From the NCBI RefSeq assembly GCF_009730915.1, contig NC_052489.1, positions 30,063,916 through 30,127,915 of the forward strand: DNA of 64,000 nt, read 5' to 3'. The DNA is from Dioscorea cayenensis subsp. rotundata (Eukaryota > Streptophyta > Magnoliopsida > Dioscoreales > Dioscoreaceae). Every line of letters starts with the position of its first letter. The first letter of the stretch is position 1. A program made the position numbers and the translations under genes. The notes beneath the pieces were generated by a model. That model did not search any database, was not told the DNA's origin, and was given only the letters and a program-made list of their open reading frames with translations. Of this stretch, positions 34,920 through 50,943 are shown piece after piece.

Positions 34920-36303
34920 CCTCCGAATGAAAAGCAACTACTCTTCTTATATATATATATATTATATAAATATTAATATATGTGCAAGTATGTTAATAAA
35001 ATTGTAGTTCATTCATTTTTTTTTTAAAAAAAGACCATCATCGCAATAAATGAGCAGTTAAAATATTTGGCTTACATTGCATGTACAAGATTGAGGATTT
35101 ACCTCAATATAGCGTGTGTGATGGTTTGATGTAAAAAAGAGAAGATGTTTTTTTATTGTTTTTATTTTATTTTTTAAGTAAAATAAGTTTTATTTATTAA
35201 AAAATAAAAAATTTAAACCAAAAAAAAATATATATAAATGGCTTAACTTTTTTTATTGGTCTAAAAATTTATACTTATTTTATATAAATTAAAATTTGGA
35301 ACCGAATTGATTACAAGGATTAGGTATATACAATTATATATATATATATATATATAAATGGTTAAATAAATATATATAAAAGAGGGGGCATTCATAAATA
35401 AATTAAATGCAAGGGTTTGAATTGCAAATATGATATTCCCTAGGTTTTATGGAGATGCTTTCATATCAATCATTTTCCATCTCTCTCACTTCCTATTCCT
35501 TCCTTTCCTTTTTATTTTTATTTTTATTTTTAATTTTTTTTCTCTTATTTTATATATCTCTTCCCTTTCTCTCTCTTCGATTCCATCCGAATCCCCAATC
35601 CCTTGATTTCACGCACCTCCGATCCTCTCGCATTCTCGTCAATCCCGTAAGATTCCTGTTATTGCTCTTCGTGCTCTCGATTTTTCTAGGGTTAGGGTTT
35701 CCTATCGGAGCCCTGATTTATTTATTTATTTATTACCACTAGATTTTAGGGTTTGGGATATCTGTTTTAGCTTGTTTGCTGTATTGGATTTGATTGGTGT
35801 TGGATCATTTGATTTAATTGGTAATTCTTCTTTTTAATATTCTTGGTTGGTGCCAAATTGCAGAGATTGGTGACATGGTGCTGAATTTGTTCTAAATTTG
35901 TGCCTTACGTGGCGCAAGGGCTTGTGGATTAAGGGGTTTTTTCTTGCTGCTTGATCTGGTTCAGATCTTGGAAATTGGGTTTTTTTAATCAGAGCGTCGG
36001 AGCTGGGGTTTGGCAGAAGAGTGGCAGGTCTTCAGGGTGATTCCATGCTTGTTTTGGCTTCTGACGACGTCTTAGTGGGGAATGTGTGATTGCTGAGGGG
36101 TCCTCTGCGCTGTTTGTGGAGGATCCCGTCACTAGGAACTTGAACTAGGGTTAGTGTTCTCTAGGATTAATAAGCCTTTGTGGTGATGGAGAAAGCTCTT
36201 TGCTTTCATCTATGTCCGTGAAGTTGCGTAGTGAAGGGAAACGTTGGGGAAGGCGGTGGCTTTTCAACCGATAACTTTGGTCGGGTGGATAAATTTGAAC
36301 AAA
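34920..36303. other. Divergent intergenic region and SNF4 leader
   Basis: The PPR gene leaves to the left and SNF4 to the right. From 34950 to 35450 the DNA is AT-rich with (TA)n near 34952 and 35335-35356. A CT-rich block at 35470-35600 marks the SNF4 promoter and transcript start. A first leader exon ends near 35647 at CCCGTAAG. A second begins after TTGCAG near 35863 and runs into the coding exon. This second part carries several upstream ATGs. Confidence 0.55.
36045..36274 (+). promoter_or_regulatory. Cluster of short upstream ORFs in the SNF4 leader
   Basis: Three uORFs precede the main ATG (36304): 36045-36089 (14 residues, MLVLASDDVLVGNV), 36186-36221 (11 residues, MEKALCFHLCP) and 36212-36274 (20 residues, beginning [10 protein letters not shown]), the last two overlapping in different frames. 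An earlier ATG at about 35875 opens a six-codon frame. If the inferred leader is right, ribosomes must bypass or reinitiate after them, which would dampen SNF4 translation. Confidence 0.45.
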
Positions 36304-39300
36304 ATGTTTAGCCCTGGGACTGATATGTCTCAAGATGCGAGTGGAGTCGTGCTGATTCCAACTCGGTTTGTGTGGCCTCATGGTGGCAAAAGAGTGTTCC
36401 TAACTGGTACCTTTACAAGGTTTGAGTGATACTTTTTTTTCATCCCTGTATTATATGCCAGCATCCTCTACTTGTGTTGATTGATTATTTTTTCTTGATC
36501 CTGCTCAAGTTATTGCACTCTGGCTCTGAGCTTAATGTTCACTCACTTTTGGCGGAGTAAATCAATACATTGAATTTTGGTCATATTGTATCTCATGTAG
36601 ATTACCATAGTTTTGTTTGATGTAGTCTGATTGCCTGAGAAAAGATGAACCATATGATATTTATGCTGTGTAGTGCAAGGTTCACTTGAATTTGGTGCTG
36701 TATAAAGGACCATCCCTGAGCTTGTTAACATGGTCTCAATTAAATGTTTGACCAGATTGCTTGCATAAGTGGAAGAATATTCTTTGTATGACTCAACGCC
36801 ACCCTTATATGAATATGAACATGATTTTATTTTTGGTTTTCTTTGAATTCACATTTTAATAACATTATGATTAGGTGTGGAATGTTGAACATCACATGTA
36901 GTTTAACTTTTACATATTGCTAATTTCCTTTCTGACTTGTATGTGTTCAAACATTCTGTAGGTGGTCTGACCATATACAAATGTCCCCTATGGAGGGTTG
37001 TCCTACTGTTTTTCAGACTATTTACAGATTGGCTCCTGGGTTTCATCAGGTCAGTTTGTTCTTTGCCATATTATTTTGTTTATTGTGTTTTTTCACAAGT
37101 CCTTTCTCAGGGATAAAGTGGATGTGTTTTAGGAAAGCTGCATGTCTTTGATAGCATATTTCTGCGCATTTATGCAATTATATACATTAACCAGTCAAGA
37201 TCTAGGCTTTGAACTTTATGTGATGTTCCTTGACGGGTAGTTCTATATGCTTGCATTCAATATGTAATCATGTATGTGTGATTTCTGCTTGGGGGAAAAA
37301 AAGAAAATGTAGTTATTGTAATTATATGTGTTGTGCCATTATTGGTCTTTTACTGTGAGCTTACATGACTTGTAATTTTTTTGCAAGCAGTACAAGTTCT
37401 GCGTCGATGGGGAATGGCGGCATGATGAACGGCAACCTTATGTCAATGGGAACTATGGGATAGTGAACACTGTGCTTTTAACCCAGGACCCTGATCCTAT
37501 ACCTGCAATGTTAAGCCCTGAGACTGGAAACAGAATGAATATGGATGTTGACAATGAAAATGTTCAGCGTGTGGTAGGTTTTTGAAATATTTACATAATA
37601 CAGAAGATGAGAATTTGATTTACTTGTTTCTGGATGTGCATACCTTCTTATTAATAGTCTCTATCTAATTGCTTTGGCATGCTCTACTGTTAATATGGGC
37701 AGGAAAAAAGTTCTATTGATCATGTAATACATTTATGTGTGCCACTGGTCACTCTGTTTATTGCTACAAAAGTTTGATAGAGACATATAGAAATTCATGT
37801 GGTGTATTTATGAGGCTGATGTTTGCATAAAGATTGGCATTGCAATTGTGTAGCTTTGTGGAGATTTAGATAACACTTATCAGAAATTTGTTGAATAGTT
37901 TGATAATGATGTATCTTGTATATCACAACAATTTTTGTTTTTGGCATGGAATTTGTAGGTTAGGTATTGGTGTTTCTAGAAGAAGTCAATTTTAGCACTA
38001 AAATCTGACACCGATGCCACTATATTTTCCAAACATTTTGTTTTGTTGTTTGTTGCACTTAAAGATATTGTTATTATTGTTTTTGGTGAAGACATTCTGA
38101 ACTGGTTATTTTTGAACTTTAGCACTATTGGTTTTGCTGTTTGAATTTTTTATTCCTGCACCCAACCAAACAGGCCACATTATCTGGTGCACTGCAGGAG
38201 TCAGCTTTGAGAAGCTCTGATACTGACCTTGAGATTTCTCGACACCGTATATCTGGTTTTTTGTCAGCACATACTGCTTATGAATTGCTTCCAGAGTCGG
38301 GCAAGGTACATTTCTAGAACCTCGTTGTAAATAGCCTTGGATGCTTTAATGTTGTAATGCCATCAAGCTTTTTCTTCCTTTTTCTGGCTAAAGCACAAAC
38401 TAATTTTCAGGTTGTTGCCCTTGATGTTAATTTGCCTGTGAAGCAAGCATTTCATATTTTATATGAGCAGGTAATCATTCTAGTCTTTCAATGTTATGAA
38501 GTACAAGTCCTTAAATAAATAAATAAATAAAATAATGTTTTGCATTTGTATTCATTTGAAATTCTTATGTATATTCTGATTGCATGCCAAACTATTTTAT
38601 TTAATGTTGTTACATTGTGCTTTGAACTTTTAATTGTGAAAAAAGGGATAAATTGTGGATGCATATTTCACTTGTAAATGTTGTTTCCTTTTATGTACTT
38701 GATTTTTGTTCTGAGATAAAATTGTGTCCAGGGAATTCCTGTGGCTCCGTTGTGGGACTTTTACAGAGGGCAGTTTGTTGGAGTACTAAGTGCCTTGGAC
38801 TTCATATTGATTTTGAGAGAGGTGTGTAAGGAAATATCAAGTTCTATTTTTAGCTGTTTTATATTATGTTCTTATATTCCCAGAAAGATGAACCAGGTGA
38901 CATATTTGCTGACAACCTAATACCCTTGATAAATTTAGGTGAACATGACCCCTGTTCCACTTTTGTATCCAATTACTTGAGAAGATTATAGATTATGCCC
39001 TTTCATTATTCTGACCAACTATTAAAGAAACCAGAATTCTGGGGTTTCTGATTTTCTGTTTTTTGGGCATCAACTCAATTCCTGACAGAACTAATGGGAT
39101 AAATACTGTTGTTGATGCTTTTTTATTTTCAGACGAGCATAAAATTTTGCAATGCAGGTTCATCATGACCATTATGTATACTTTATTTGTTAACTTATGC
39201 AGATAAATTGCTTATGAGAAGTGCGGATGTTTAAGTTGGAAGTGATCAATATCCTATTTTGAGACTATCATTTTTATTTAGTAGGTTTTGATACTAATTC

Positions 39301-42300
39301 ATGCTATACTTATCCTTTATTTGTGTTGCTTTGTTATGCTACTATTCACAAAATCGTATTCTATTTGAAGTTGGTATGTTCCTGTGGAATGCTGCATATA
39401 TAATATGAGGAAAAGCTGTACAGAGTACTAAATGGTTTCTCTACTTTTCCCTTTTTATACATTTTTACCTTCGCAATTGTATCATTCATCTTAGGTGCGT
39501 GCATAACTGCAGCCTTGTGTCTTGCAGCTGGGAAACCATGGCTCAAATCTGACAGAGGAGGAGCTGGAAACACACACTATAGCTGCTTGGAAAGAAGGAA
39601 AACAACAACTTTGTAGACAAATGGGTGAGCATGGAGGAACATTTAACAGGCATCTTATTCATGTAAGTACTTCTGTGCCATTTGTTTATGTAGCTGCAAA
39701 ATTATTCCTTCAGCTCCCAGATCTTCTTTCTGTTCTGCTCAGTCAACCCATAATTTTGAAAAGGATTGAAGTGGTAATTACTTTCTTTGCTCTATCTATC
39801 TATCTTTCTTTTTTTTCCTCCACCTGTTCTTTGGTTGCACTATTTTGGATGTATAGATACCCTAAGTTTCTGTTTTCATCTTGATAAAAAGACAAGTTGT
39901 ATTCCATTTCCTAATTATGTATGACTGATGCTCGTCATGCCTTCTGTTTTCTACTTTAGTTCACAAGTTGGCATCACTGTAGCCGTTTAACTAGCAGTGT
40001 ATGATTTTGGCTTGTATAGGCTGGTCCCTATGATTCATTGAAAGATGTAGCATTGAAGATCTTGGAGAATGGAGTGGCCACAGTTCCAATAATCCACTCA
40101 GCATCTTATGATGGGTCATTTCCACAGTTGCTTCATCTTGCATCTCTTTCGGGAATACTGAAATGTAAACTAAATCTTGATCATTTTTCCTGCATTTTTC
40201 TGTTTAACCTGTGATTCTAGATCAGCAAATCTCATGACCTTTTTGCTTATTCCATTTGACCAGGATATTTATTTAGACCTTCATTCATGTTTTGGTTTTT
40301 CTTTTTTGAATTTTCAGGTATTTGCAGGCACTTCAGACATTCTTCTAGTTCTCTACCTATTTTACAACAACCAATTTGCACAATCCCGCTTGGCACATGG
40401 GTTCCAAAAATTGGGGAATCAAATGGTCGTCCACTGGCAATGCTACGGCCACATGCATCACTTAGCTCTGCGCTTGCTCTTTTGGTTCAAGGTGAATGTT
40501 AATTTTTGGAACTTTGAAGATGTGCCATAAGAAAGTCACTTGATTACCTTTTTCTGCCTGCATTTTGCCTCTTGATTCTGTGATGCTTATGGTAATGTTT
40601 GATTGGCTGATAAGAGTGTGAGGTTAAGGGAAATTTTTTAATTTTATGATTGAAGGGAAATTTTTATATGACCTACCTGAGCTTGGCTTAATTAATACTA
40701 ATTAAAATTAAATATTTTGGGATGAATTTTTTTTTTTTAAATAATAATAAATATTTCTTAATATTTGTAATGTTTTAAAATCAATTATTAAATATATTTA
40801 GATAATTAAATCTTGTTAGTTATTTAGTTGTAGGGTTAGTTTGGTGGAGTGGAGTGTATGGAGGTCTATAATCTTTTGTTTGTGCTTTTCTTTTATTTCC
40901 ATTTCTTTTGTCACTTTGTTGATCTTTATTAATTATAAGTTCTCAGGTTAATTTCATGATTTTTGCTGAAATCGAAGAAATTATGAAAGCTGAGGTTTTT
41001 TGTGGTATCTTTGGCTTAGTCATGTTGCATCTGTAGGCTTATTTTGTTACATTCAAAGCTTGTTTCTTGCACTTATCATTGTGTTGATTGTGTTTCAGCT
41101 CGAGTGAGTTCATTGCCTATAGTAGACGACAATGATTCTTTGCTCGACACATATTCTAGAAGGTATGCAGTGTGGTCATTTTATGGCTTTGGGAAGGGTT
41201 ATTATTTTCTGTCACTTCGGTACTTGGCTATATATCACCATTTATATTAATTTAAGAGTGCCTGTTCAGTGATATCACAGCATTGGCTAAAGACAGAGCT
41301 TATGCACAGATTCGCCTTGATGAAATGAGTATTCATCAGGTATTTTGAATACTATCTTTGTTTAACTTGCCTTGATTGGGCTTCTTTTTGACTTTTTACT
41401 GGGAAATAGAAATTTTCAAAGAATGATTTTGTTTACGTACTATATATATGTCAATTTGTGCTGGCAAGAACATTCATATGAATTCATAGAGTTGTGGTTT
41501 TTCACCATAAGCTGTTGTAGAAAATTTCTTCAAAATTGACATGCTTTAATCAGTCCTTGGAAATTATTAGTAATTAGTAGGGGTTTTTTTGGAAAAGAAT
41601 TGCTTGCAATAGCATAAAGGAAAAATTCATTTTGTTAGCATTGTATGCCTATAAATCTTTGTGAAGGAGATGCTGAGAAGGGCGAAGTTGAGACTGAATT
41701 GATAATGTGGGGTAAGAATAAAATATTAAAGGCCTTCTACTGAAGTTTTAGTTCCTGGTAAGTGAAAACATCATGGCATGGCTCGGAAATGTGTCAGATA
41801 ATATTATTCATACTGTTAGCATCATCTATCATAAAAGCTCATGAGTGAGATGCTTAGAAGGGCAAAGTTGAGAGATCTGAATTTATAATCTCTGTGGTAA
41901 GAGTGAAATATTAAAGGCCTTCTAGGTATAAATGTGAGTGTTGCTTGGTTGTGAAATTTAACTGAATACTGAGCAATATGGGTTGTTTGTTCAATCCTAT
42001 GTCAACACTTCAAGGCCCTAACTGTATTCTCGGCTAACCCAGGCATTGCAACTTGGACAAGATGCAAATTCGCATTTTGGATTTTTTAATGGGCAAAGAG
42101 TTCAAATGTGTCTCCGTTCTGATTCTCTGCAACTAGTGATGGAGCGGCTGTCTAATCCTGGTAATTTTTTTTTTTGTTTTCTGCAGAAAGTGTCTTAAGT
42201 CATATCATTATCGTTTTAATTTAAAACAAAATTGATTTTTTGATCTGTAATCAGGTGTGCGACGCCTTATAATTGTGGAAGCTGGAAGCAAGCGCGTAGA

Positions 42301-42346
42301 AGGCATTATCTCACTTAGTGACGTACTCCGGTTCTTGCTTGGTTAA
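36304..42346 (+). CDS. SNF4: SNF4, beta-gamma regulatory subunit of SnRK1 kinase
   Basis: This is the plant hybrid subunit (KIN-beta-gamma) of the SnRK1 energy-sensing kinase, pairing an N-terminal carbohydrate-binding module with four CBS domains. Thirteen coding exons give 488 residues (Arabidopsis about 487): 36304-36419, 36962-37049, 37391-37573, 38174-38305, 38411-38470, 38732-38821, 39528-39662, 40020-40164, 40318-40491, 41099-41162, 41270-41339, 42043-42160 and 42255-42346. The module spans about residues 15-100 ([40 protein letters not shown]). The CBS region includes [52 protein letters not shown] and the C-terminal [16 protein letters not shown]. No break is visible and the match to the family is close along the whole length. 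Introns are up to about 0.7 kb, and intron 11 holds a local direct repeat. Confidence 0.97.
41667..41924. repeat. Diverged direct repeat in SNF4 intron 11
   Basis: 41667-41739 and 41847-41924 share GAGATGCT.AGAAGGGC.AAGTTGAGA near the start and AAATATTAAAGGCCTTCTA at the end, with scattered differences and small gaps. The copies are 107 bases apart. This is probably an old local duplication or two fragments of one element. It is not coding. Confidence 0.75.
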
Positions 42347-43258
42347 GCTCTTTGCCGCCGCATCATCACGTATTTGTATGAGATTCGGGCGGCTTTGATA
42401 CCGCCCACCTCTCATCAAGTCCCACCTCAAAAAACCTTGCTTGGCTTATGGAATCATTTGTGATATTTCTTAATTTATAGGCCTCAAATGGTTTTAGATC
42501 CTGGTCTGTTTTTAAGGTAAATGGCCGCCGGAGGTCTGTAAATGATAGGAATTTTTGTTTCTACCTCCATTTCTCCTAACTTACCATGCCATTGTTACCC
42601 TCCCCTGCGCAGCGAAGTCGGTCAGTACCACCTTCTATTATTACCTTCCATAGAGCATGCATCTTTCACTTATTTTCTAACAGAGAAAAAAAAAAAATAG
42701 GGAGGGATATTCTCAAGAGATGTAAGACTGTGATTGCTGTACCAATTGTTTTCCGGTTATGTTTTACCCTTTTTTGCATCATTATCTCTTCTCAATGTAA
42801 TCACTTGCAGCTGTCAAACAGTTAAAGAAGTGATTTCCTCTCGTAAAACATGCATTAAGATGTTGCTATTCCATATAAAGCGCTACTTCCTTAATATGGT
42901 CTTGATTCATTCCTATGCAAGAATGGTACACTATTACTACGTTCCCTTTTTTAATGTAATTAACTTATTATTTTTTATTTTTTTTTTGTTTATTATGGAC
43001 AAATATTATGTATGGTATTACATATAATGGATCTTAATATATGCTGTTATTATTGTAGAATAAAAATAGGAAACTATTATATAAATATAAAAAGCGCTAA
43101 GAATTATTTTAATATATAAAATTATATTTATTTTTTAAATTGTAGAATAATATATTTGTTTAACATAACTAGTTATTATCAAACATCATCATCGTCCTCT
43201 TGCTCAACTTTGAGGTTTGAGGTTTGAGCTTTGAGCTTTGAGCTTTTCCTCGTCTCTA
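42347..43258. other. SNF4 3' UTR and PPR leader
   Basis: SNF4 3' UTR follows the stop, probably to about 42800, with no gene in it. From 42900 to 43150 the DNA is AT-rich. The last 50 bases are the leader of the next PPR gene and hold a 7-bp tandem repeat. Confidence 0.5.
43209..43244 (+). repeat. Five 7-bp tandem repeats (TTTGAGS) in the PPR leader
   Basis: The sequence is two copies of TTTGAGG followed by three of TTTGAGC, ending 15 bases before the start ATG at 43259. It probably lies in the 5' UTR. Confidence 0.9.
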
Positions 43259-45298
43259 ATGGCGAGGCTTCTTCGCCGTCCTCTCCACCGCTCCCTCACC
43301 ACGCACCATCCACCGAACACTAGAGGCCCTGACCTCCTCATTCTCGACCTCCGATCACTTCTCCAGAGAAACAGCTTCCGCCCCGCCCTTTCCCTCGCTA
43401 AAACCCTAATCCAAACCCACCGTGAGTCCCCCTCCGATCTCCTCCGCTCTCTCTCCGACTCCTCCCCTTCCCTTGCTCCCATCGCCGCCGACCTCCTTGT
43501 CACCGCCTGTTCCGACCTCCGCCTCCCAGATGACGCTCTCGGCCTCATCTCCACCCTCCCCAAATTTCCCTCCATCCTCTCCTTGAACCGCCTCCTTGAA
43601 TCCCTTGTTTCCGCTCGGAGGTACCAAGAAGCCCTCTGTCTCTTTCATCGGATCATTTCTAATGGCACTAGTGCGGATAACTTCACTCACAACAAAGCAA
43701 TCGAGGCCGCTGCGAAATCTGGGGATCTCGATAAGGGTTTGAAGTTGAAGGAAGAGATGGAGAAGATACATGGGATCAAGCCTGATGCTTTTTGTTACAA
43801 TGTGTTGATCTCTGGGCTGTGGAATGTGCGGCGCTGTGATGATGCAGGGAAGCTGTTTGATGAATTGCTCGAGAGAAGAGTGGTGCCCACGGTCGTCACT
43901 TTTAATGCAATGATCGATGGGCATTGCAAGAAAGGCAATTTGGATGTTGCCAATGAGGTTAAAAAACTAATGCAACTTTTCGGTGTGAAGCCGAATGTTG
44001 TTACATATAATTCTCTGCTTTCAGGGCTTTGCCGTGCTCGGAGATTGCATGAGTGTAAGAAGATTATAGAGGAGATGGGAATGAATGGTTTGGCTGCGGA
44101 TGGGTACACTTATAGCATTTTGTTTGATGGCCATTTCAAATGCGGGGATTCGGAGGCGGCATTGGATCTTTTCGAGGTTTTGGTAAGAACAGGTGTGCAA
44201 ATTAGTAGCTATACTTGTGCCATATTGTTGAATGGCCTTTGCAAAGATGGAATGGTTTCTAAAGCGGAAGAGGTGTTGCAGAGGCTACTGGACAAGGGAT
44301 TGGTTCCGACAAATGTGATTTACAACAGTCTGGTTGATGGGTATTGTCGCATTGGAGATATCACGACGGCATTGCAGGTGATTGGTAGAATGGAGTTGTG
44401 TGGTTTAGAGGCCGATTACTTCACTTACAATTCGATCCTTAACGGGTTGTGTAAGCTGGAGAGGGTGGATGAGGCAGAAGAGACGATGAAAGTAATGGAG
44501 GAGAAGGGAATGGCGCCTATTGTGGAGACCTATAACATTCTCATTGATGCATATGCTCGATTAGGCCAATTCGATAAGTGTTTTGATATCCTTGAGAAGA
44601 TGCAGGACAATAAGGGAGTCACACCGAACATTATTTCATATGGTTCTTTGCTAAATGGATTGTGCAAGAAAGGCAAGCTTCCCGACGCTGAAGCACTCTT
44701 CCAAGATATGTTAGCGAGAAAAATTCCACTGAATGAGCAGACTTACAATATGCTTATTGATGCGAATGGTAAATCGGGTAATTTTGAGCGTGTAGGGGTG
44801 CTTATTGAGGACATGAAGAGTAAAGGGATTTCTCCGACCATCGTGACATATAATTCTCTTATGAAAGGACTCTGTGTTGGAGGGTTCTTCTCCAAAGCTG
44901 AGGACTTGTTTCTTCAGTTAAAGGCTGAAGGTCTGAGACCTGATGTTATTACATATAATACTCTGATTTCAGCTAGTTGTCATTGTTGTGACCTGAAGAA
45001 GGCGAGCCAGTTATTCGAAGAAATGGAGAAAATCGACTTAAAACCAAATTTGCGAACTTACCAAGTGTTAATATATGGGATGGGTATGGAAGGAAGGATG
45101 GAAGAGGCGGAAAAGATATATAACTATATGTTACAAAGCAAACTGTCTCCTGACAAGGGTGTGTTCAAGGCATTGTTAGCTGGGTATAAAAAATTTGGAG
45201 ACACGATTAAGGTAGAAGATCTGGAGAAAGAGATGAAGGTGAGAGGAATTCCATTGGATGAGGAGGCATCCACTGATGTAAATTCCATTGATACATGA
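43259..45298 (+). CDS. P-class PPR protein, probably mitochondrial
   Basis: This intronless gene encodes 679 residues. The start is MARLLRRPLHRSLTTHHPP, an Arg-rich, acid-poor leader typical of mitochondrial import; an in-frame TTG seven codons upstream is not a start. About fourteen 35-residue PPR motifs run from about residue 120 to 650, with P-class phrases such as FCYNVLISGLWNVRRCDDAG, VTFNAMIDGHCKKGNLDVAN, VVTYNSLLSGLCRARRLHEC, VIYNSLVDGYCRIGDITTAL and VITYNTLISASCHCCDLKKA. There is no E or DYW tail, so a role in RNA stability, processing, splicing or translation is likelier than editing. From memory the sequence most resembles Arabidopsis At5g12100; a search would be needed to confirm orthology. 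The gene has GC-rich codons at its 5' end, unlike its AT-rich surroundings. Confidence 0.94.
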   Translation: MARLLRRPLHRSLTTHHPPNTRGPDLLILDLRSLLQRNSFRPALSLAKTLIQTHRESPSDLLRSLSDSSPSLAPIAADLLVTACSDLRLPDDALGLISTLPKFPSILSLNRLLESLVSARRYQEALCLFHRIISNGTSADNFTHNKAIEAAAKSGDLDKGLKLKEEMEKIHGIKPDAFCYNVLISGLWNVRRCDDAGKLFDELLERRVVPTVVTFNAMIDGHCKKGNLDVANEVKKLMQLFGVKPNVVTYNSLLSGLCRARRLHECKKIIEEMGMNGLAADGYTYSILFDGHFKCGDSEAALDLFEVLVRTGVQISSYTCAILLNGLCKDGMVSKAEEVLQRLLDKGLVPTNVIYNSLVDGYCRIGDITTALQVIGRMELCGLEADYFTYNSILNGLCKLERVDEAEETMKVMEEKGMAPIVETYNILIDAYARLGQFDKCFDILEKMQDNKGVTPNIISYGSLLNGLCKKGKLPDAEALFQDMLARKIPLNEQTYNMLIDANGKSGNFERVGVLIEDMKSKGISPTIVTYNSLMKGLCVGGFFSKAEDLFLQLKAEGLRPDVITYNTLISASCHCCDLKKASQLFEEMEKIDLKPNLRTYQVLIYGMGMEGRMEEAEKIYNYMLQSKLSPDKGVFKALLAGYKKFGDTIKVEDLEKEMKVRGIPLDEEASTDVNSIDT

Positions 45299-45790
45299 GC
45301 TTGTTTTCAATTGGATCTCTTGATCGGAGTTAAGCAGGAGTGATTTCCCTCTTGTTTTAATTTATGAGATGCTATTCCTGTACTGTAAATAGAGTTAAAT
45401 TCTTCGATGGGGATAAAAAAATCTCTCCCTGATTGCCAGGTCGGAATATATATATATATATATATTGCCTTTTGACATCGTGCAAGTGAAGAGAATTATA
45501 AAAATTAACAATTTGGGATTGTTCAGCATTGATTCATTGATACTTCGGTCAAAAAATTATAGCTTTTGCAGAACAGTTACAGTGGAGTATATTCAAGATC
45601 TTTTGTTGAAATGGTTAACATATATCTTTGAAGGTTTCAAAATCTATGGCTTTAATTTGCAGGGCCATTCTCTGCCGTTGTGGGGTTACTGAACATGATT
45701 CCTCTGGGCCATTATTTGCATGTCTGATCTTCAGATACGATTCTTTGTCAATGGATGGATATGTGGCCTTGGTTTAGATCTGCTAATGGC
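45299..45790. other. Convergent 3' flanks of the PPR gene and APG3
   Basis: This 492-bp gap between two tail-to-tail genes has a (TA)n tract at 45447-45467. It should contain both 3' UTRs. Nothing else is recognisable. Confidence 0.5.

Positions 45791-50943
<5,153 letters not shown>

Noticed and set aside
34920-34937. Six extra codons before the DYW PPR start
   Set aside because: They begin with TTG. The first ATG is at 34919.
36244-36303. In-frame extension upstream of the SNF4 ATG
   Set aside because: It opens with TTG and has no family similarity. The family start matches the ATG at 36304.
43238-43258. N-terminal extension of the P-class PPR protein
   Set aside because: The codon at 43238 is TTG. 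The first ATG is 43259 and gives a good transit peptide.
43204-43924. Antisense open frames over the PPR gene
   Set aside because: GC-rich antisense shadows of the coding strand with no recognisable domain.
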